A stretch of DNA of 64,000 nt, from assembly GCA_030674185.1 (NCBI GenBank), contig JAPXFY010000023.1, forward strand, positions 18,915,265 to 18,979,264. The letters run 5' to 3'. Under the pieces are notes generated by a model. The model saw only the letters and a program-made list of their open reading frames with translations. It was not told the DNA's origin and made no database searches. The DNA is from Monoplex corrugatus. Taxonomy: Eukaryota > Mollusca > Gastropoda > Littorinimorpha > Ranellidae. Each line of letters starts with the position of its first letter. Positions within the stretch are counted from its first letter, which is position 1. A program made the translations under genes and the position numbers. This document shows positions 12,361 to 26,139 of the stretch, piece by piece.

Positions 12361-13282
12361 GATATGACGGTGACAGAATATATGGACAGGAATATCACCA
12401 TGATGATAATCCACATAATGATTTTTATAAAATAAATTAAAAAAACGTTATTTCTAAAACACCAGAGATGAAAAGAGAGAGAGAGAGAGAGAGAAGAGGA
12501 GAGAGAGAGAGAGGAGGGGGGATACATAGAAGACACAGAAGAGAAAAAGGAAATAAAAGAAAAAAAACAAAAACACGACAGTAGAAGAGAAGAAAGTATG
12601 AAGAAAACATCGAATGGGGGCGGGGGTGTTGTTTGAAAGAAACAGTTTTCGCTATTTAGCACAGTCGCAAATATTCTACATGCTATGAAAAAAACGAGAA
12701 AATAGCTAGCTATCTGTCACCCTGACTTACACACTTAAAGCATTCTATTTCTAGTGCAATACTTTGCACGTGTCCATCAACCTATTGTCGAATTATCTGT
12801 GGTTGTCAATTATAAAAATTCAACAGCAACAACAATGACAATAATAGTAACAACAACAAAAATTGGAAATTAAAAAAAGGCAAAAGAAATTTTTTTTTTC
12901 ACAATTTGAATCCAGAGAGCCCAAATACCATACAGAGAGACACGCTGTTGTATCAATTAACAACCACTCATAGTCAGCTTAATCAATAATGTGTTATTTG
13001 TAATGCTGTTAAATGCCACAAGGCAGACTAGAGTCAATTTGTTTAGTCAGTCTAGTCCAGAGACACGGAGAAAGAGATCAGCAACTTACTCTGCCACATG
13101 ATTTCTGTGCCTGTCTTTCTACCGCAAAGGACAGTAAAGAGACGCCACAACTGCCAGAAAAAACGAAGCAGTTGCTTGTCTTTCTACTCTTGTCTCTGGT
13201 CAGACGAGAGACGCGGCAAAAGAAACTGGTCATTTGCTGTTACGCATAAGCGCTCTATACCTCACTTAAGAGTTGATGCCTG
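12361..13282. other. No gene recognised
   Basis: Contains a GA-rich tract (12474-12515) and AT-rich DNA. Short frames only. Confidence 0.5.
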
Positions 13283-14335
13283 TTGCACTTCACACAGGGC
13301 TCTATGGAAGAAGGCTTTGGGCTGTCCACACTTCACACAGGGCTCTACAGAAGGGTTAGGGCTGTCCACACTTCACACAGGGCTCTACAGAAGGCTTTGG
13401 GCTGTCCACACTTCACACAGGGCCACACTAGAAAGGCTTTGGCTGTCTTCTACACTTTCACACAGAGCGCGTAAACAGAAGGCTTTGCTGTACGCATAAC
13501 AGCTCTATACCCCTAAGGTTGTGGCTGTTCACTTCACACAGGGCTCTAAGAAGGCTTGGGCTGTCCACACTTCACACAGGGCTCCTACAGAAGGGTTGGG
13601 CTGTCCACACTTCACACAGGGCTCTACAGAAGGCTTGGGCTGTCCACACTTCACACAGGGCTCTATAGAAGGCTTTGGGCTGTCCACACTTCACACAGGG
13701 CTCTATCAGAAGGCTTTGGGCTGTCCACACTTCACACAGGCTCTACAGAAGGCTTTGGGCTGTCCACACTTCACACAGGGCTCTACAGAAGGCTTTGGGC
13801 TGTCCACACTTCACACAGGGCTCTACAGAAGGCTTTAGGGCTGTCCACACTTCACACAGGGCTCTACAGAAGGCTTTGGGCTGTCCACACTTCACACAGG
13901 GCTCTACAGAAGGCTTTGGGCTGTCCACACTTCACACAGGGCTCCATAGAAGGCTTGGGCTGTCCACACTTCACACAGGGCTCTACAGAAGGCTTTGGGC
14001 TGTCCACACTTCACACAGGGCTCTACAGAAGGTTGGGCTGTCCACACTTCACACAGGGCTCTACAGAAGGCTTTGGGCTGTCCACACTTCACACAGGGCT
14101 CTACAGAAGGCTTTGGGATGTCCACACTTCACACAGGGCTCTACAGAAGGCTTTGGGCTGTCCACACTTCACACAGGGCTCTATAGAAGGCTTTGGGCTG
14201 TCCACACTTCACAAGGGCTCTACTAGAAGGCTTTGGGCTGTCCACACTTCACACAGGGCTCTATAGAAGGCTTTGGGCTGTCCACACTTCACACAGGGCT
14301 CTACAGAAGGCTTTGGGCAGTCCACACTTCACCAG
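13283..14335. repeat. 40-bp minisatellite (GGGCTGTCCACACTTCACAC unit)
   Basis: About 26 copies of GGGCTGTCCACACTTCACAC plus AGGGCTCTACAGAAGGCTTT, with frequent one-base length changes. Frames up to 236 codons read the same peptide in shifting phases, so they are not coding. Confidence 0.96.
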
Positions 14336-14503
14336 TTTTCTGGCTCCAAGGTATACAATGCACACGCACAGACACAAACCGTTTGTGTTGTTAAAGCCTG
14401 ACCATCAATGGAATGATGACACAGTCAATCTCTCTCTTCATGTCCCTGATCAGACTGACAAGATCGCTGTACAACGTCCACATTTCACACAAAGCAGTAC
14501 ATT

Positions 14504-14690
14504 AACCCTCTGTCTCCCGCACCCTACCCACTAGCATCCTGAATTAGCAACCATGCTAGCAAAGCAAAAACAACCCTTTGATACTCTAACCCTATCCACC
14601 AGCTTCTTGCAGGGATGAGGGTGAGGGATTCAAAAGTTCAATTTGGGGAGTTGGTGGATATGAAGTGGGGGTCAGAAGGTTAAAGTACAG
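14504..14690. mobile_element. TTAA-bounded palindromic MITE
   Basis: TTAACCCTCTGTCTCCCGC at the left and a GTCAGAAGGTTAA end at the right, with internal CTAGCAAAGCAAAAAC and a damaged inner palindrome. Confidence 0.75.
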
Positions 14691-14849
14691 GCAGTACTGG
14701 CATCACTGATTCACAGTGTGTAAAGCATGTGAAGGAGAGTCCACACAAAAACTGTACCACCACAGCAATAACAGCTGCAGCTGATTGAAATACTGATAAA
14801 GGGTTACACACACCAGTTCCTGCTATAAAATTATGACTGTTAGCACAAA

Positions 14850-15065
14850 ATATCTGGGGAAAGCCGGACAGCAGAAGGCCCTCAGAGGAGAAGCCCCCCC
14901 CCCCCCCCCCGTCAAGGACGTGTTTCAGCCTTTAACCCCTTACACTCCAATGGGGCAGGCCACCTCCTGGTCATGACTCCTGGATGCTCCTCTGCTGTTG
15001 GCTTTTTTCGCCTTGGTTCGAACTCGCGCCTTCAATGTAATCGGGCATTCTAGTGTTGCCTTTTT
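14850..15065 (-). mobile_element. tRNA-derived SINE copy
   Basis: On the minus strand a B-box-like GAGTTCGAACC (15015-15025) is followed by a body with CAGGAGTCATGACCAGGAGG, shared with the copy at 42888-43115. The A box is degraded. A 16-base C run (14895-14910) interrupts the body. Confidence 0.7.
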
Positions 15066-15467
15066 TCCCAAGGGCAACAGTAGATATGTCCAATCATCCT
15101 GAAAGCACAGGTTCAACCCTAGGTGATACCACAGACTGATTCCTGCTCTAAAACTGTGATTGTAAGAAACTGCTGGCTAACACATAGCGCTGATCATAGC
15201 AGTGATCACATACCACATAATAGTTACAGTAATGTATTTATAACCTTCCCAATTTCATGTTATCAGTTTATCTAACCACTTCTTTTTTCTTTCTTTGCAA
15301 ATGTAAAAGAGCAACTGTATGCAAGATCTGTTATATTCAAACATCATTTTCTGCCGAATCTAACAAGGTATCAATGATCACTATAAAAAGTTTGTTTCTT
15401 TGCTTGTCTGATTAAGTTTACCAGATTTTAATTTTACATGGCATCTACACAGTGCAAGATCTGCTTT

Positions 15468-15590
15468 GTACAGAGGTAGTGCATTCACCTTCCAATCTGG
15501 CCGCACACGTAGGCACAGGTATGAATGACATTTGTGCAAAACTTTGTATGTGCAGCTTCTAGTGAACCCAGCTGTGAACGGGTACCTGAG
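15468..15590 (+). mobile_element. SINE fragment (GTGAACGGGTACCTG motif)
   Basis: Carries the CCCAGCTGTGAACGGGTACC motif and TTTGTGCAAAACTTTGTATG, the same order as in the copies at 15588-15725 and 25956-26090. The B-box region is degraded. Confidence 0.65.
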
Positions 15591-15725
15591 GTAGCGCATT
15601 CACCTTCCACTCTGACAGTACAGGTTTACACAAGCGTCCATCATATTTGCGCAAAATTTTGTATGTACGGCTTCCAGTCTACCCAGCTGTGAATGGGTAC
15701 CTGACTCTCTCCAAAATTAGGGAGG
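15588..15725 (+). mobile_element. Second, tandem SINE fragment of the same family
   Basis: Directly follows the first copy: GGTAGCGCATTCACCTTCCA, then TTTGCGCAAAATTTTGTATG and CCCAGCTGTGAATGGGTACC. Confidence 0.65.
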
Positions 15726-16681
15726 GTAAAGCAACGAGTAAGAGGAGACAGGCATTGCCCACACAACATTGTCCACGACAAATCTTTGATGTTTTTACTG
15801 CCTCACCCCCTATGCCCTCAGCGTTAGCGGACAACATTTTCAAGGGTGACACTTTGAAAATCTGAAAAAAATGAAAATCAGGCTAACTGGAAAACTTTTT
15901 CGCTTGAAGGCACTAGCAGCACAATGGTGCGATGTAAGTGATGTTGCAGCCTAACAAAGATCGCTGGACCTGTGTTGTCTTCAACGATAGAAAGCGCTTC
16001 CTCATTTCTGGTCGTCTGCTACAGTGCTGCTTCGGTCATAATACCGCCGATTCAACCGGTTTTTTCCCCCAAACATTTTTTTTTTTTGGAATAATGAAAA
16101 TGAAAAAACGGAATTTCCGTCTGGGGCCTTGCCGAGAAAACGGATTTCCATCACCCAGACGGAAGAGTGGCACCCACGCATTTTCCTTTTTTCATCTGCT
16201 TGAAGTTGTGTAATATTACGTCAATTGTGATAAACTCCCGATTGGTATTCAAGTTTTCATGGACTTGTGCCAGAAAAGAAGCAGAATTGACAACCACAAA
16301 CCACAATCATGTGTGATATTACACAAAACATAGGCAGTATTTAAAGTCTAAACATAACACACATCCTTACACACTGGCAGTACGCAAACATGATAGCAGT
16401 TAAAAGATTTGGAATGAATACTTTTGTCTTTCAAGAAGTGTTTCACGCAAATATCACGATTCATATATATTAAACTGATTGACATTTTAACTTCATGACG
16501 ATGTCCATTTAACTGACATATCAATGGTCAGTGGCTGGTCCTTTAAAGACTCAATGTTGTCTCACATCCATCTGAAAATAAACTCACAAGGTTGTGTGTG
16601 CACATGTAATGCCCACTTTCTTTTCTGTAATACTTCAATCATGGGGGCAACAACGCCATAAATTGGTCATAAAACTGAGAT
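15726..16681. other. No gene recognised
   Basis: Mixed DNA with short frames. A 91-codon plus-strand frame (15938-16213) has no recognisable domain, and I do not call it a gene. Confidence 0.5.
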
Positions 16682-17730
16682 GAGCATAACAAATTACACT
16701 GACAGCATAACAAATTACACTGACAGTGACAGCATAACAAATTACACTGACAGCATAACACTGACAGCATAACAATTACACTGACAGCATAATACTGACA
16801 GCATAACACTGACAGCATAACACTGACAGCATAACAAATTACACTGACAGCATAACAAATTACACTGACAGCATAACAAATTACACTGACAGCATAACAA
16901 TGACAGCATAACAAATTACACTGACAGCATAAACAAATTACCACTGACAGCATAACAAATCACACTGACAGCATAAACACTGACAGCATAACAAATTACA
17001 CTGACAGCATAACAAATCACACTCGACAGCATAACACTGACAGCATAACAAATTACACTGACAACATAACAAATTACACTGACAGCATAACAAATTACAC
17101 TGACAGCATAACAAATTACACTGACAGCATAACACTGACAGCATAACACTGACAGCATAACAAATCACACTGACAGCATAACAAATCACACTGACAGTAT
17201 AACACTGACAGCATAACACTGACAGCATAACACTGACAGCATAACACTGACAGCATAACAAATTACACTGACAGCATAACAAATTACACTGACAGCATAA
17301 CAATGACATGATCAGCAATAACACTGACAGCATAACACTGACAGCATAACACTGACAGCATAACAAATTACACTGACAGCATAACAAATCACACTGACAG
17401 CATAACACTGACAGCATAACAAATTACACTGACAGCATACAATATACACTGACAGCATAACAAATTACACTGACAGCATAACACTGACAGCATAAACACA
17501 TTACACATACAGCATACACTGACAGCATAACAATCACTGACAGCATAACAAATTACACTGACAGCATAACAAATCACACTGACAGCATAACAAATTACAC
17601 TGACAGCATAACAAATCACACTGACAGCATAACAAATTACACTGACAGCATAACACTGACGAACATGACAGCATAAAACACTGACAGCATAACAAATTAC
17701 ACTGACAGCATAATCACTGACAGCATAAAA
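16682..17730. repeat. Minisatellite mixing 21-bp and 14-bp units
   Basis: CATAACAAATTACACTGACAG (21) and its shortened form CATAACACTGACAG (14) alternate irregularly. The short unit is the long one minus AAATTAC, and both are multiples of 7. Confidence 0.96.
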
Positions 17731-17944
17731 AGGTGGACAGCCACACATGGAACAGAGTGAATCACAATGAAGCAGATTAAACATTGGACTCCCTCGTCCT
17801 ATCTACAAGCTTACACCAGAATCTTGCAGCTGGTAAACAGGGTGTGGGAGTAAAAAAAAAACTAAACCATGAAATAAAGATTGCAACAAGAAGAGAGTAT
17901 CAGCCATCAAAAACAATGACATTGTCAATGGACTTAACCTTGCC

Positions 17945-19455
17945 AACCAATGATAACCACTACTACCATGTAACACATAACCAATGATAACCACTCTATC
18001 ATTACAGCTACCAACCAATGATAACCACTTACCATTACAGCTACCAACCATTGATAACCACTCTACCATTACAGCGATCAACCAATGAATAACCACTCTA
18101 CCATCACAGCGATCAACCAATGATAACCACTCTACCATTACAGCATCAACAATGATAACCACTTACCATTACAGCTACCAACCAATGATAACACTCTACC
18201 ATTACAGCGATCAACCAATGATAACCACTCTACATTACAGCTACCAACCAATGATAACCACTCTACCATTACAGCTACCAACCAATGATAACCACTCTAC
18301 CATTACAGCATCAACCAATGATAACCACTCTATCATTACAGCTACAACCATGATAACCACTCTATATACAGCTACCAACCAATGTAACACTTACCTTCAC
18401 AGCTACAACCAATGATAACCACTCTACCATTACAGCTATCAACCAATGATAACCACTCTACCATCAGCTACAACTAATGATAACCACTTACCATTACAGC
18501 GATCAACAATGATAACCACTCTATCATTACAGCGATCAACCAATGATAACCACTCTACAATCACAGCTACCAACCAATGATAACCACTCTACCATTACAG
18601 CTACCAACCAATGATAACCACTCTACCATTACAGCGATCAACCAATGATAACCACTCTACCATTCAGCTACCAACCAATCATAACCACTCTACCATTACA
18701 GCTACCAACCAATGATAACCACTCTATCATTAGCTACCAACCAATGATAAACCACTCTACCATTACAGCTATCAACCAATATAACCACTCTACCATTACA
18801 GCTACCAACCAATATAACCACTCTACCATTACAGCGATCAACCATGATAACCACTCTACCATCACAGCGATCAACCCCAATGATAACCATTCTACCATTA
18901 CAGCTATCAACCAATGATAACCACTCTACCATTATAGCTATCAACCAATGATAACCACTCTACCATTATAGCTACCAACCAATGATAACCACTCTACCAT
19001 TATAGCTATCAACCAATGATAACCACTCTACCATTATAGCTACCAACCAATGATAACCACTCTACCATTATAGCTACCAACCAATGATAACCACTCTACC
19101 ATTATAGCTATCAACCAATGATAACCACTCTACCATTACAGCTACCAACCAATGATAACCACTCTACCATTATAGCTACCAACCAATGATAACCACTCTA
19201 TTATTACAGCTACCAACCAATCATAACCACTCTACCATTACAGCGATCAACCAATGATAACCACTCTACCATTATAGCTACCAACCAATGATAACCACTC
19301 TATCATTACAGCTACCAACCATTGATAACCACTCTATCATTACAGCTACCAAGCAATGATAACCACTCTATCATTACAGCTACCAACCAATCATAATACC
19401 TTAAACTTACCAACCAATGATAACCACTCTATCATTACAGCTACCAACCAATCAT
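17945..19455. repeat. 34-bp minisatellite (CAGCTACCAACCAATGATAA unit)
   Basis: About 44 copies of CAGCTACCAACCAATGATAA plus CCACTCTACCATTA; GATC/TACC and CAGC/TAGC variants recur in blocks. Confidence 0.96.
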
Positions 19456-20190
19456 ATACCTTAAACTTACCAACCAAACCTACTAATCTACCATCAAACT
19501 TACCAATTACAAATCTACCATCATACTTAATAACTAATCTACCATCAAACTTACCAATTCCTAATCTATCATCAAACTTACCAATTCCTAATCTACCATC
19601 AAACTTACCAATTACAAATCTACCATTAAACTGACAATGACTGCTATCTACATTCAAACATAACAATTATCAATTTATCAAATTTACATAGAATGATTAA
19701 CCTTCACTACCATAAAACTGACAATAACTACTATTGACTATCACACTTACCAACAATTACCAATTTACCAAACTCACACAGAACGACCAACCTTTATTCT
19801 ATTTACCATCAAACTTACTAACAATTACCAATTTACCAGCTTACACTGAATGACCAACTTTATTCTATTCATATGACATTTACCAACAATTACCAATTTA
19901 CCAAACTCACACAGAACGACCAACCTTTATTCTATTTACCATCAAACTTACCAACAATTACCAATTTACCAAACTTACACTGAACGACCAACCTTTATTC
20001 TATTCACTATGACATTTACCAACAATTACCAATTTACCAAACTCACACAGAACGACCAACCTTTATTCTATTAACTATCAAACTTACCAACAATTACCAA
20101 TTTACCAAACTTACACAGAACGACCAACTTTATTCTATTAACTATCAAACTTACCAATTTACCAAACTTACACAGAATGATTAACCTTTA
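19456..20190. repeat. Related AT-rich tandem repeats (~28 bp, then ~68 bp)
   Basis: 19456-19640 repeats CTACCATCAAACTTACCAAT. 19745-20190 repeats a ~68-bp unit with ACCAACCTTTATTCTATT and CCAATTTACCAAACTTACAC. Both share CATCAAACTTACCAA with the preceding array edge, so the three arrays may be related. Confidence 0.88.
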
Positions 20191-20204
20191 TTGCCAGCTA
20201 ACTT

Positions 20205-20433
20205 ACAATAGTGGACAATTGATGTCCACTGTCCTCCAGGGTAAAGTGGAAGGAAAGAGAAACAGAGGACGGCCACCTGCATCACTTGCTAGAAACATCA
20301 CAAACATCAGTGGCAAGAAACTCCAGGAGGTGGTCAGACTTAGCCAAGAGTGCTGGAGGCAGCTTGTGAGGACATCATGTGCAGCGGCCAACACTGTTCC
20401 CGGTGACGCCGACGGGTGAGACGGGTGAGAACT
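20205..20433 (+). pseudogene. LINE reverse-transcriptase C-terminus, 3' end fragment
   Basis: An open stretch reads LQGKVEGKRNRGRPPASLA, then RNITNISGKKLQEVVRLSQ and AAANTVPGDADG followed by stop. The GKRNRGRP and trailing tryptophan (ECWRQLV) pattern is typical of the end of non-LTR retrotransposon polyproteins. The end GACGGGTGAGACGGGTGAGA is shared with the fragment at 61655-61882, so both are 5'-truncated copies of one family. Confidence 0.75.
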
Positions 20434-21242
20434 TACAATTGTTACTACTCTACCTCCAGTTTTTAACAAAGATTAAACTGACGTGATACTCAGTTCAGCA
20501 AAACACCACCACAGAAAGCAATGTCGGTCTGTTTATTTTACTACAAATACAGCTCCATTCAAGTCAACAATCATGTATTGCCTGATAAATTAACGTCATA
20601 CTGACGACCATCCACACAGAAGCAGCACAGGCAAGCCGGTTTAAAGTATTTACACGATCATATCACCATACGTGACCCACTCTGACCAGGGGCACAACAA
20701 GTCCAGTTTGGCTTTTTGCAACACTGAAAACTGATTTCCTAGCTTTCATGAGATTGCGACCAGCTCGCCCCTGAATATTTTTCTAAACATGATTTCAAAC
20801 TGTTTTAAATTTGAAACTACTGAGGCAGCCATTCTAAGAAAATGACCCAGTCAGAAAGATCAGGAATAAATAAATATCCTTTGAAGGCTTCAGAAAGTCT
20901 GCTAAAATTTGGTTTGGTTATCATGTTGTTTACTCACCGTTTTCTTATTCAAAACAAAAGTACGCTTGGTCAGAGAAGTTTCAGCTGCTGTACCTTGAGA
21001 AAATGTCTTCTTCAAACAGTCGTTTTCAGCAATGATTCCAATACCTCAATTCATATGTTTACATGACATGTTTACACTATTCACACTTCTGTTTAAGATG
21101 TCAGCATAACACACAAGGCAGCAAAATGGTTGCAGTGGGTGAAAAAGCTAAAAGTCAAATCCTGAATCAACGTAACTGCCAGCGTTAAAGCAAACAGAAA
21201 CCAGATACACATGAAAACACAACACGAAGGCATACATCTTTT
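20434..21242. other. No gene recognised
   Basis: Short frames only; no repeat family of this window recognised. Confidence 0.5.
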
Positions 21243-21251
21243 TCTCCAGCT

Positions 21252-21440
21252 TAACCCTTTGACTACTGCACCCTATCAACCAACTGCAGAAACTTAACTC
21301 TTTGACTCCCTCACCCTATCCATCAACTTCCTGCAGGAAGCTGGAGGACAGGGTGAGGGAGTCAAAGTGTTGTTTTTGTTTTGCTAACATGGTTGACGAT
21401 GCAGAAAGCTGGTGGACTGGGTGCGGAAGTCAAAGGGTTA
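21252..21440. mobile_element. TTAA-bounded palindromic MITE, nested
   Basis: Outer end TTAACCCTTTGACTACTGC, inner palindrome TTAACTCTTTGACTCCCTC ... GAGGGAGTCAAAGTG with CTTCCTGCAGGAAG at its centre, and outer right end GTGCGGAAGTCAAAGGGTTA. Confidence 0.85.
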
Positions 21441-21765
21441 ACGTAACAAGAGGGAGGTGAGCTGTTCTGTTTTTGTTGTAATTGTTTCATCCTGAATTTC
21501 TGCTCCTTTGTCTTTTTCATAAGCTTGACTTAAGCCAGCTGGCCAAAAATGTGCACTTGTCTTATTTTGTTGATCAAAAAGACACATTCTCATTCTATTC
21601 TCAAGTGTTTGTGGTTTCTTAAAGCTCAAAATCTAATGTCAGAGATCCCAAGTGAAGTTTTCAGCTCACTGACAAAAACAGGCTGACCAACTTTTCCATC
21701 CTTTCATCAGACACGGTCACAAATGTCCCATTTACGTACTACAGCTTCAAACAACGTCACGTTAA

Positions 21766-21850
21766 CCTTTCCACTCCCTTAGTCAATCCCCAGCTTCCAG
21801 CAGCACGTCGGTGGTTAAGGAGTGGGGTGGGAGGGATGGGGGTGAAAGGG
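21766..21850. mobile_element. Short TTAA-flanked palindromic element, divergent subtype
   Basis: CCTTTCCACTCCC ... GGGGGTGAAAGGG between TTAA at 21762-21765 and 21851-21854, 85 bp. Same architecture as the main family but different end sequence. Confidence 0.65.
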
Positions 21851-21854
21851 TTAA

Positions 21855-22640
<786 letters not shown>

Positions 22641-23240
22641 CACACACAATCACATAAATATTTTTTTTATTCTGAGAAGGACGAAAAGAGGAGCGAAAAA
22701 TAACAGACATCACCCATCAGCATAACATACAAAGCTGACTGTACACATTTTCTTCAAGACTCAGAATCAGATCTTGCCCAAGTCCAAAAAGAAAATGGGA
22801 TAATAATACCAAAAATAACTGCATCACAATACCCATGCAAAAACAAGATATGACAATTTGGTCTGGCAGAAGAAGAAGACACAAAGACGCTTTTTTCAAG
22901 ACAAAACAAACAAGCAAAGTCAACAACAACAACAAAAAAACCAAATAAAGCAAGCACACAAACACGTAAGATGCACAAAACTATGTACAACACATGATAT
23001 GATGGGTGTATCAAGTCAACTGTTAGATAATTAGTTCTTTTGGCAATCATTCATAATTTTTCTATTATTTATTTTATTTGTATAATTTATCTTTTTTTCT
23101 ACCATCCAACAAGCAACCCAGTGACTTTTTACACACCAAAACAAGACTTAACATAACGACCAAAACAAGCGTCAACATAACGACTCCCAATCTTTTTAAT
23201 GCATTGTATCCTTCCTTCAACAAAGCAACACACCACACAC
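22641..23240. other. No gene recognised
   Basis: A-rich plus-strand sequence; frames of 80-98 codons on the minus strand are hydrophobic by composition and have no domain. Confidence 0.5.
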
Positions 23241-23251
23241 ACACACACACA

Positions 23252-23303
<52 letters not shown>

Positions 23304-23320
23304 CCCCCCTCTCTCTCTCT
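23241..23320. repeat. (CA)n and (CT)n microsatellite
   Basis: CA then CT dinucleotides with a short C-run near 23302. Confidence 0.96.
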
Positions 23321-24397
23321 AAGAGAAGACGAAAGGGGAAAAGGGGAATGGATCTGAAATCTGGAGGTTTTTTCCCCCATTGTAATTTATCATATCATAC
23401 TCCAATTTATTCCAAACAGAGAAGAGAATCGTCAAAATTTTCTTGCTCAGGTCAGAAGCTCTGTGACGACAACATCTGCTTGCTTGGATCATGGCCGGTA
23501 AAAAGGGGAAGAGGATACACACGGTCACATGACCTGGGCATTGTAGGTAGAGCTTACATGGCTCCATCTGGTGGTGACTTTGCACCACAATCTCAACAAT
23601 CTTGGACAGATACCAACCCAAACAGAGCAATGTGCGCCATACTGCATCATAAATTGGAAATGGTGGAGTGTGTGCCCTGGCAGGGTCTTGGATAGAGGAA
23701 GAGAAGAGAAGGGAAACAGGACCTGATGAAATACAGACATCAATCATCAGAATACGGGGAAGGCAAGGTAGCAGACCTTGTGTTGAGGAGTCCTGTGTGA
23801 TGAGACAAAATGAAGTCGTCAAGTGGAACTGAGTGACAAGAAGGGAAAATGACTAGAAGACAGCTCATCACGACCATACATATGACAGGCACCCATCTGT
23901 CTATGACCTCCATCCAACCCCAGCTAACGGCCTTTTTTTTTTTTAACCTGTTTCATGGTAATGATCCTATGTGACTCTTACCACCTCTTCTGTAAACCAC
24001 CAATCCCACAGTTCACCAAGTCCCAACGCTTAGCAATCTACGGGAGCTAGTGATGTCAACACCTATCAAAATTACACGAAGCAAAGTAACCAACCCCAAC
24101 GTTAATTTTATTGTTACAAACCTTCACAGAATCAAGGCAAATTCAGCTGATATATATAATATCATGAGCAACACATTCATATCAAAAACGACATAACACA
24201 AATAAAATACATTCTTCGCAAACACAAAAAAATCAGAGTACTTACAAACAGCACGGCAAAACAAAACCAAAGTTAGAGAACAAAAAATAATCTCATTACG
24301 CATTTCTGTCAGGAGGACATAAAATGAAAGCCAAGATTCGTACACCAAAAGATATAATCACGACATTGTCGATCAAATCGTTTTTTATGATGACAAG
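23321..24397. other. Complex DNA without recognised gene
   Basis: 23340-23830 has balanced composition and overlapping frames on both strands (plus to 23695; minus 23319-23822), but no domain or convincing splice structure. It could be untranslated exon sequence downstream of the chimaerin gene or an old mobile element. Confidence 0.4.
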
Positions 24398-24596
24398 ATG
24401 AACTCTTTCACCCCCTTACCCTATCCACCAACTGCAAAACTTAACCCTTTCACATCCTCATCCACAAGCTTCCTGCAGGACAGGGTGAGTGAAACAGTGT
24501 CAAGGAGCGAAAGGGTTAAGTTTCTGCTTCCATAGCATGGCGGATAATGCAGGACGCTGGTGGATAGGGTAAGGGAATGAAAGGATTGAGTTAAGG
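24398..24596. mobile_element. TTAA-type palindromic MITE, nested
   Basis: Contains CTTAACCCTTTCACATCCTC, central AAGCTTCCTGCAGGA, GAGCGAAAGGGTTAAG and an outer right half with CATAGCATGGCGGATAATGC. Here the CAAAGGG core has become CGAAAGGG / CCCTTTCAC. Confidence 0.75.
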
Positions 24597-24977
24597 CAAG
24601 TCAAAGTCTGCAGTCACTGTACGACAGAAACTTCAATGAAGTGGACACCCTCAGAGTGACAGCTGGCCTGCACTGATTGTCAAATGACTTGTCTCCCCTT
24701 TGTTGGACAAGCTAATCACATTCAGACACTGATTGTGGTACGGTGGTCAACTTATGACAAACATGGTCACGATTCATGCTGAATGGCTGACCAATGATAA
24801 ACATAACCACAAATGTATACACAACAGTATGACACAACACATAACACAAAAGCACTACATGAAAATGTACCCCTACCCAATCAATAAAACAAACACAAAA
24901 CAAACAAACAAAAAAGAGAGTCTGGTTGAGTTGTTCATGGCTGCACTGTGACAATGCAGTCCACCTGCTAACAATTC

Positions 24978-25505
24978 TTCGTATTATTGTTGTTTGAAGT
25001 CCACCCAACTGCAAAGAGCAAGATCAGGGCTCTAACCATTTCAACAGGGGAAAAAAAATGAAAATCAAGTTCACATATCAATGCATTTGCGCACATAATC
25101 TAAGGAGATGCCCCTGGCATTGACCACTCCGTCCAATTCATCTCACAGGGGATTTAAAAAACAAAGCTGCATACAAATTTAAACATAACTAAGAACACCA
25201 AAACATATATAAAAACGGGCCTAAATTACCTCAAATTGCTTCCGCATATCTCATTTCCCTAGAGCCAAAAATGCACTGAATACATGTACCCAATTATCAA
25301 TCCCAAGAGGAAGTATGTAAAACTTTATCAAACATGTACAGATGATAGACCGGCAAGGCAGAAAATGATAAGAAGAAATGACAGAAAGCAAAGGACGAAG
25401 GCAGAAACAAAGAAAATGAAAGAAAAAAGAAAATTTCTAGCTCGGAATTTCCAGAAGGTGGGGATACTGTTTACATTGGAAGAGCTCCCAGTATCCCCAT
25501 GGGGG
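24978..25505 (-). mobile_element. Dispersed retroelement 3' region, family A
   Basis: Read on the minus strand it ends ...AGCCCTGATCTTGCTC...GGACTTCAAACAACAATAATAC, a non-LTR-like tail. Shared with 36659-37195, 44632-44995, 56391-56940 and 61243-61600. Characteristic internal words are ACATAATCTAAGGAGATGCC and CTAGAGCCAAAAATGCAC. This is one of the longest copies. Confidence 0.75.
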
Positions 25506-25732
25506 TCAAAACATTATGGCATCAGACAAATTCAGGCCCATCCCATCTATCATCATTCATATTAAAATCTTACCCCATCAGCTGTAAGCATTTTGATTGC
25601 ACCATAAACACTGAGCAACAATTTGCAGCCACACACAAGCTCCCACAGGTCGCCATTTTCATCCTGTTTGTGAACGAAGCAAAGTGAGTTACCAGAACTT
25701 TCCTTATTGCACAGCCAACAGTACACACACAG

Positions 25733-25825
25733 TCAGCCACAGTTGTGCAAACAGGCTACAAACAGGCAAACAGGCTACAAACAGGCAAACAGGCCACAAA
25801 CAGGCAAACAGGCTACAAACAACCC
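25733..25825. repeat. Short tandem repeat (ACAGGCTACAAACAGGCAA)
   Basis: About six imperfect units of roughly 17-19 bp. Confidence 0.85.
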
Positions 25826-25955
25826 TAGATACCATCTCTGCCTGGTAGTTCTGAATGCAGTACATCACCACAACAGCATAACTTTTCAAAGTTATGATCC
25901 ATAAATGCGGAGATCAGTATCGGGTGAGTTGATACGAACACACAAAATGTGGGAC

Positions 25956-26090
25956 CTAGCGGCCTACACATAGAGCTCCTGCTTTCCAGTGCGTCTGCAC
26001 GGGTTCAATACTGGCCTGAGATAAAACTCTGTACATGTGGCCTCCAGTCCACCCAGCTGTGAATAGGTACCTGCCCCTCTTCCAATTGTG
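25956..26090 (+). mobile_element. tRNA-derived SINE
   Basis: A tRNA-like head contains TAGAGCTCCTGCTTTCCAGT and a B box GGGTTCAATAC (26001-26011), followed by the CACCCAGCTGTGAATAGGTA domain seen in the two fragments at 15468-15725. Confidence 0.75.
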
Positions 26091-26139
26091 CATTGCCCTT
26101 GTAATACTGTTTCCGAGAAATGTTGTTTCTACCAATCTC

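Noticed and set aside
23078..23695. 205-codon plus-strand frame
   Set aside because: It crosses CA and CT microsatellites and has no recognisable domain; an equally long frame lies on the other strand.
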